Shown: positions 14,770 to 14,875 of the stretch, one piece after another
Layout: the number at the start of each line of letters is the position of its first letter
How positions within the stretch are numbered: the stretch's first letter is position 1
NCBI GenBank assembly: GCA_017517815.1
Contig: JAFWYA010000005.1
Location: forward strand, 1-14,875
Length of the DNA stretch: 14,875 nucleotides
Reading direction: 5' to 3'
From: Clostridia bacterium
GTDB lineage: Bacteria; Bacillota_A; Clostridia; Christensenellales; Aristaeellaceae
Translations under genes and position numbers: made by a program
Notes under the pieces: model-generated
What the model was told of the DNA's origin: nothing
The model's input: the letters and a program-made list of their open reading frames with translations, nothing else
The model's database searches: none

Positions 14770-14875
14770 CTAAGCCACCAGTTCTGTTCGAAACAGGACT
14801 GGTGTTTTTCCGTTCAATTTCCGAACGGGACGTTCATTGTTGAAATAGTAGATGGCTTGCGCAACGATCGCGCGC
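14770..14875 (-). CDS. IS3-family transposase, C-terminal end (partial)
   Basis: Reading the minus strand from 14874, 34 codons are open to a TAG at 14770-14772. They contain AIYYFNNERPVRKLNGKTP followed by VLFRTELVA. The pattern Y-x-N-x-E-R-P, then a lysine-leucine and G-K-T-P, is the hallmark of the C-terminus of IS3-family OrfB (rve integrase, DDE) transposases, just after the catalytic glutamate region. Whether the full gene is intact cannot be judged here. Confidence 0.88.
   Translation of the reverse strand, partial: RAIVAQAIYYFNNERPVRKLNGKTPVLFRTELVA
14776..14809 (+). terminator. Hairpin terminator facing into the insertion sequence
   Basis: CACCAGTTCTGTT (14776-14788) pairs with AACAGGACTGGTG (14792-14804) over 13 positions with a single U-G wobble and a CGA loop, followed by TTTTT (14805-14809). 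It acts on plus-strand transcription coming from the GH20 gene, although it lies inside the antisense transposase coding end. On the minus strand no T-run follows it, so it should not stop the transposase message. Confidence 0.75.

Larger units (their letters stand above)
14736..14875. mobile_element. End of an IS3-family insertion sequence (partial)
   Basis: The right part of the window carries the 3' end of an IS3-type transposase on the minus strand, and beyond its stop codon an AT-rich tail. The likely terminal inverted repeat begins TGAAGTAGTCAATAGTTAG at 14736, in the style of IS3-family ends that start with TG and contain AGACAG about 20 bases in. The exact boundary could be a few bases to the left within the TGTGTG run. 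The rest of the element, its other end and the target duplication lie outside the window. Confidence 0.75.

Overview
The window looks like chromosome from a moderately GC-rich member of the Bacillota (Clostridia-like). Shine-Dalgarno sites are strong and purine-rich, the sigma-A type promoters have -35/-10 boxes spaced 16-17 bases, genes are tightly coupled, and the RqcP, ComEC and HolA proteins are of Gram-positive type. The carbohydrate genes on the right would suit a gut or other polymer-rich habitat. The genus cannot be named from this sequence.

Region 1 (1-5966, minus strand) is one long housekeeping operon, read right to left: M42 metallo-aminopeptidase, rqcP (ribosome quality control), ispD and ispF (non-mevalonate isoprenoid synthesis), comEC (DNA uptake channel), holA (DNA polymerase III delta), and the first codons of a further gene running off the left edge. 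Junctions are 4-base or 1-base overlaps or gaps of a few bases. A good promoter lies at 5938-5966.

Region 2 (5967-7235) holds the divergent intergenic region and a monocistronic gap gene (glycolytic GAPDH). It has its own promoter, highly biased codons and a strong terminator. Several palindromes lie between the two divergent promoters.

Region 3 (7263-9881, plus strand) encodes two membrane proteins: an orphan multi-pass protein that resembles GT-C glycosyltransferases, and an EamA/DMT-type transporter with an almost consensus promoter of its own. A bidirectional hairpin terminator closes this region and the convergent gene that follows.

Region 4 (9883-14710) is a small carbohydrate locus. 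A glycosidase-like TIM-barrel protein (DUF6259-like, minus strand) diverges from an AraC-family regulator (plus strand), which is followed by a GH20 beta-N-acetylhexosaminidase-like gene with its own promoter. Neither enzyme has a signal peptide, so both probably act on imported oligosaccharides. Direct repeats upstream of the DUF6259-like promoter are a plausible binding site for the AraC regulator.

Region 5 (about 14736-14875) is the end of an IS3-family insertion sequence: the last 34 codons of its transposase are on the minus strand. A hairpin inside that coding end reads as a terminator for transcription entering from the glycosidase side. The IS lies only about 25 bases after the GH20 stop codon, so the carbohydrate locus may have been interrupted there.

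No rRNA, tRNA or CRISPR array was seen, and no gene-free stretch exceeds 300 bases. The least-characterised material is the DUF6259-like/AraC/GH20 module and its regulatory DNA.
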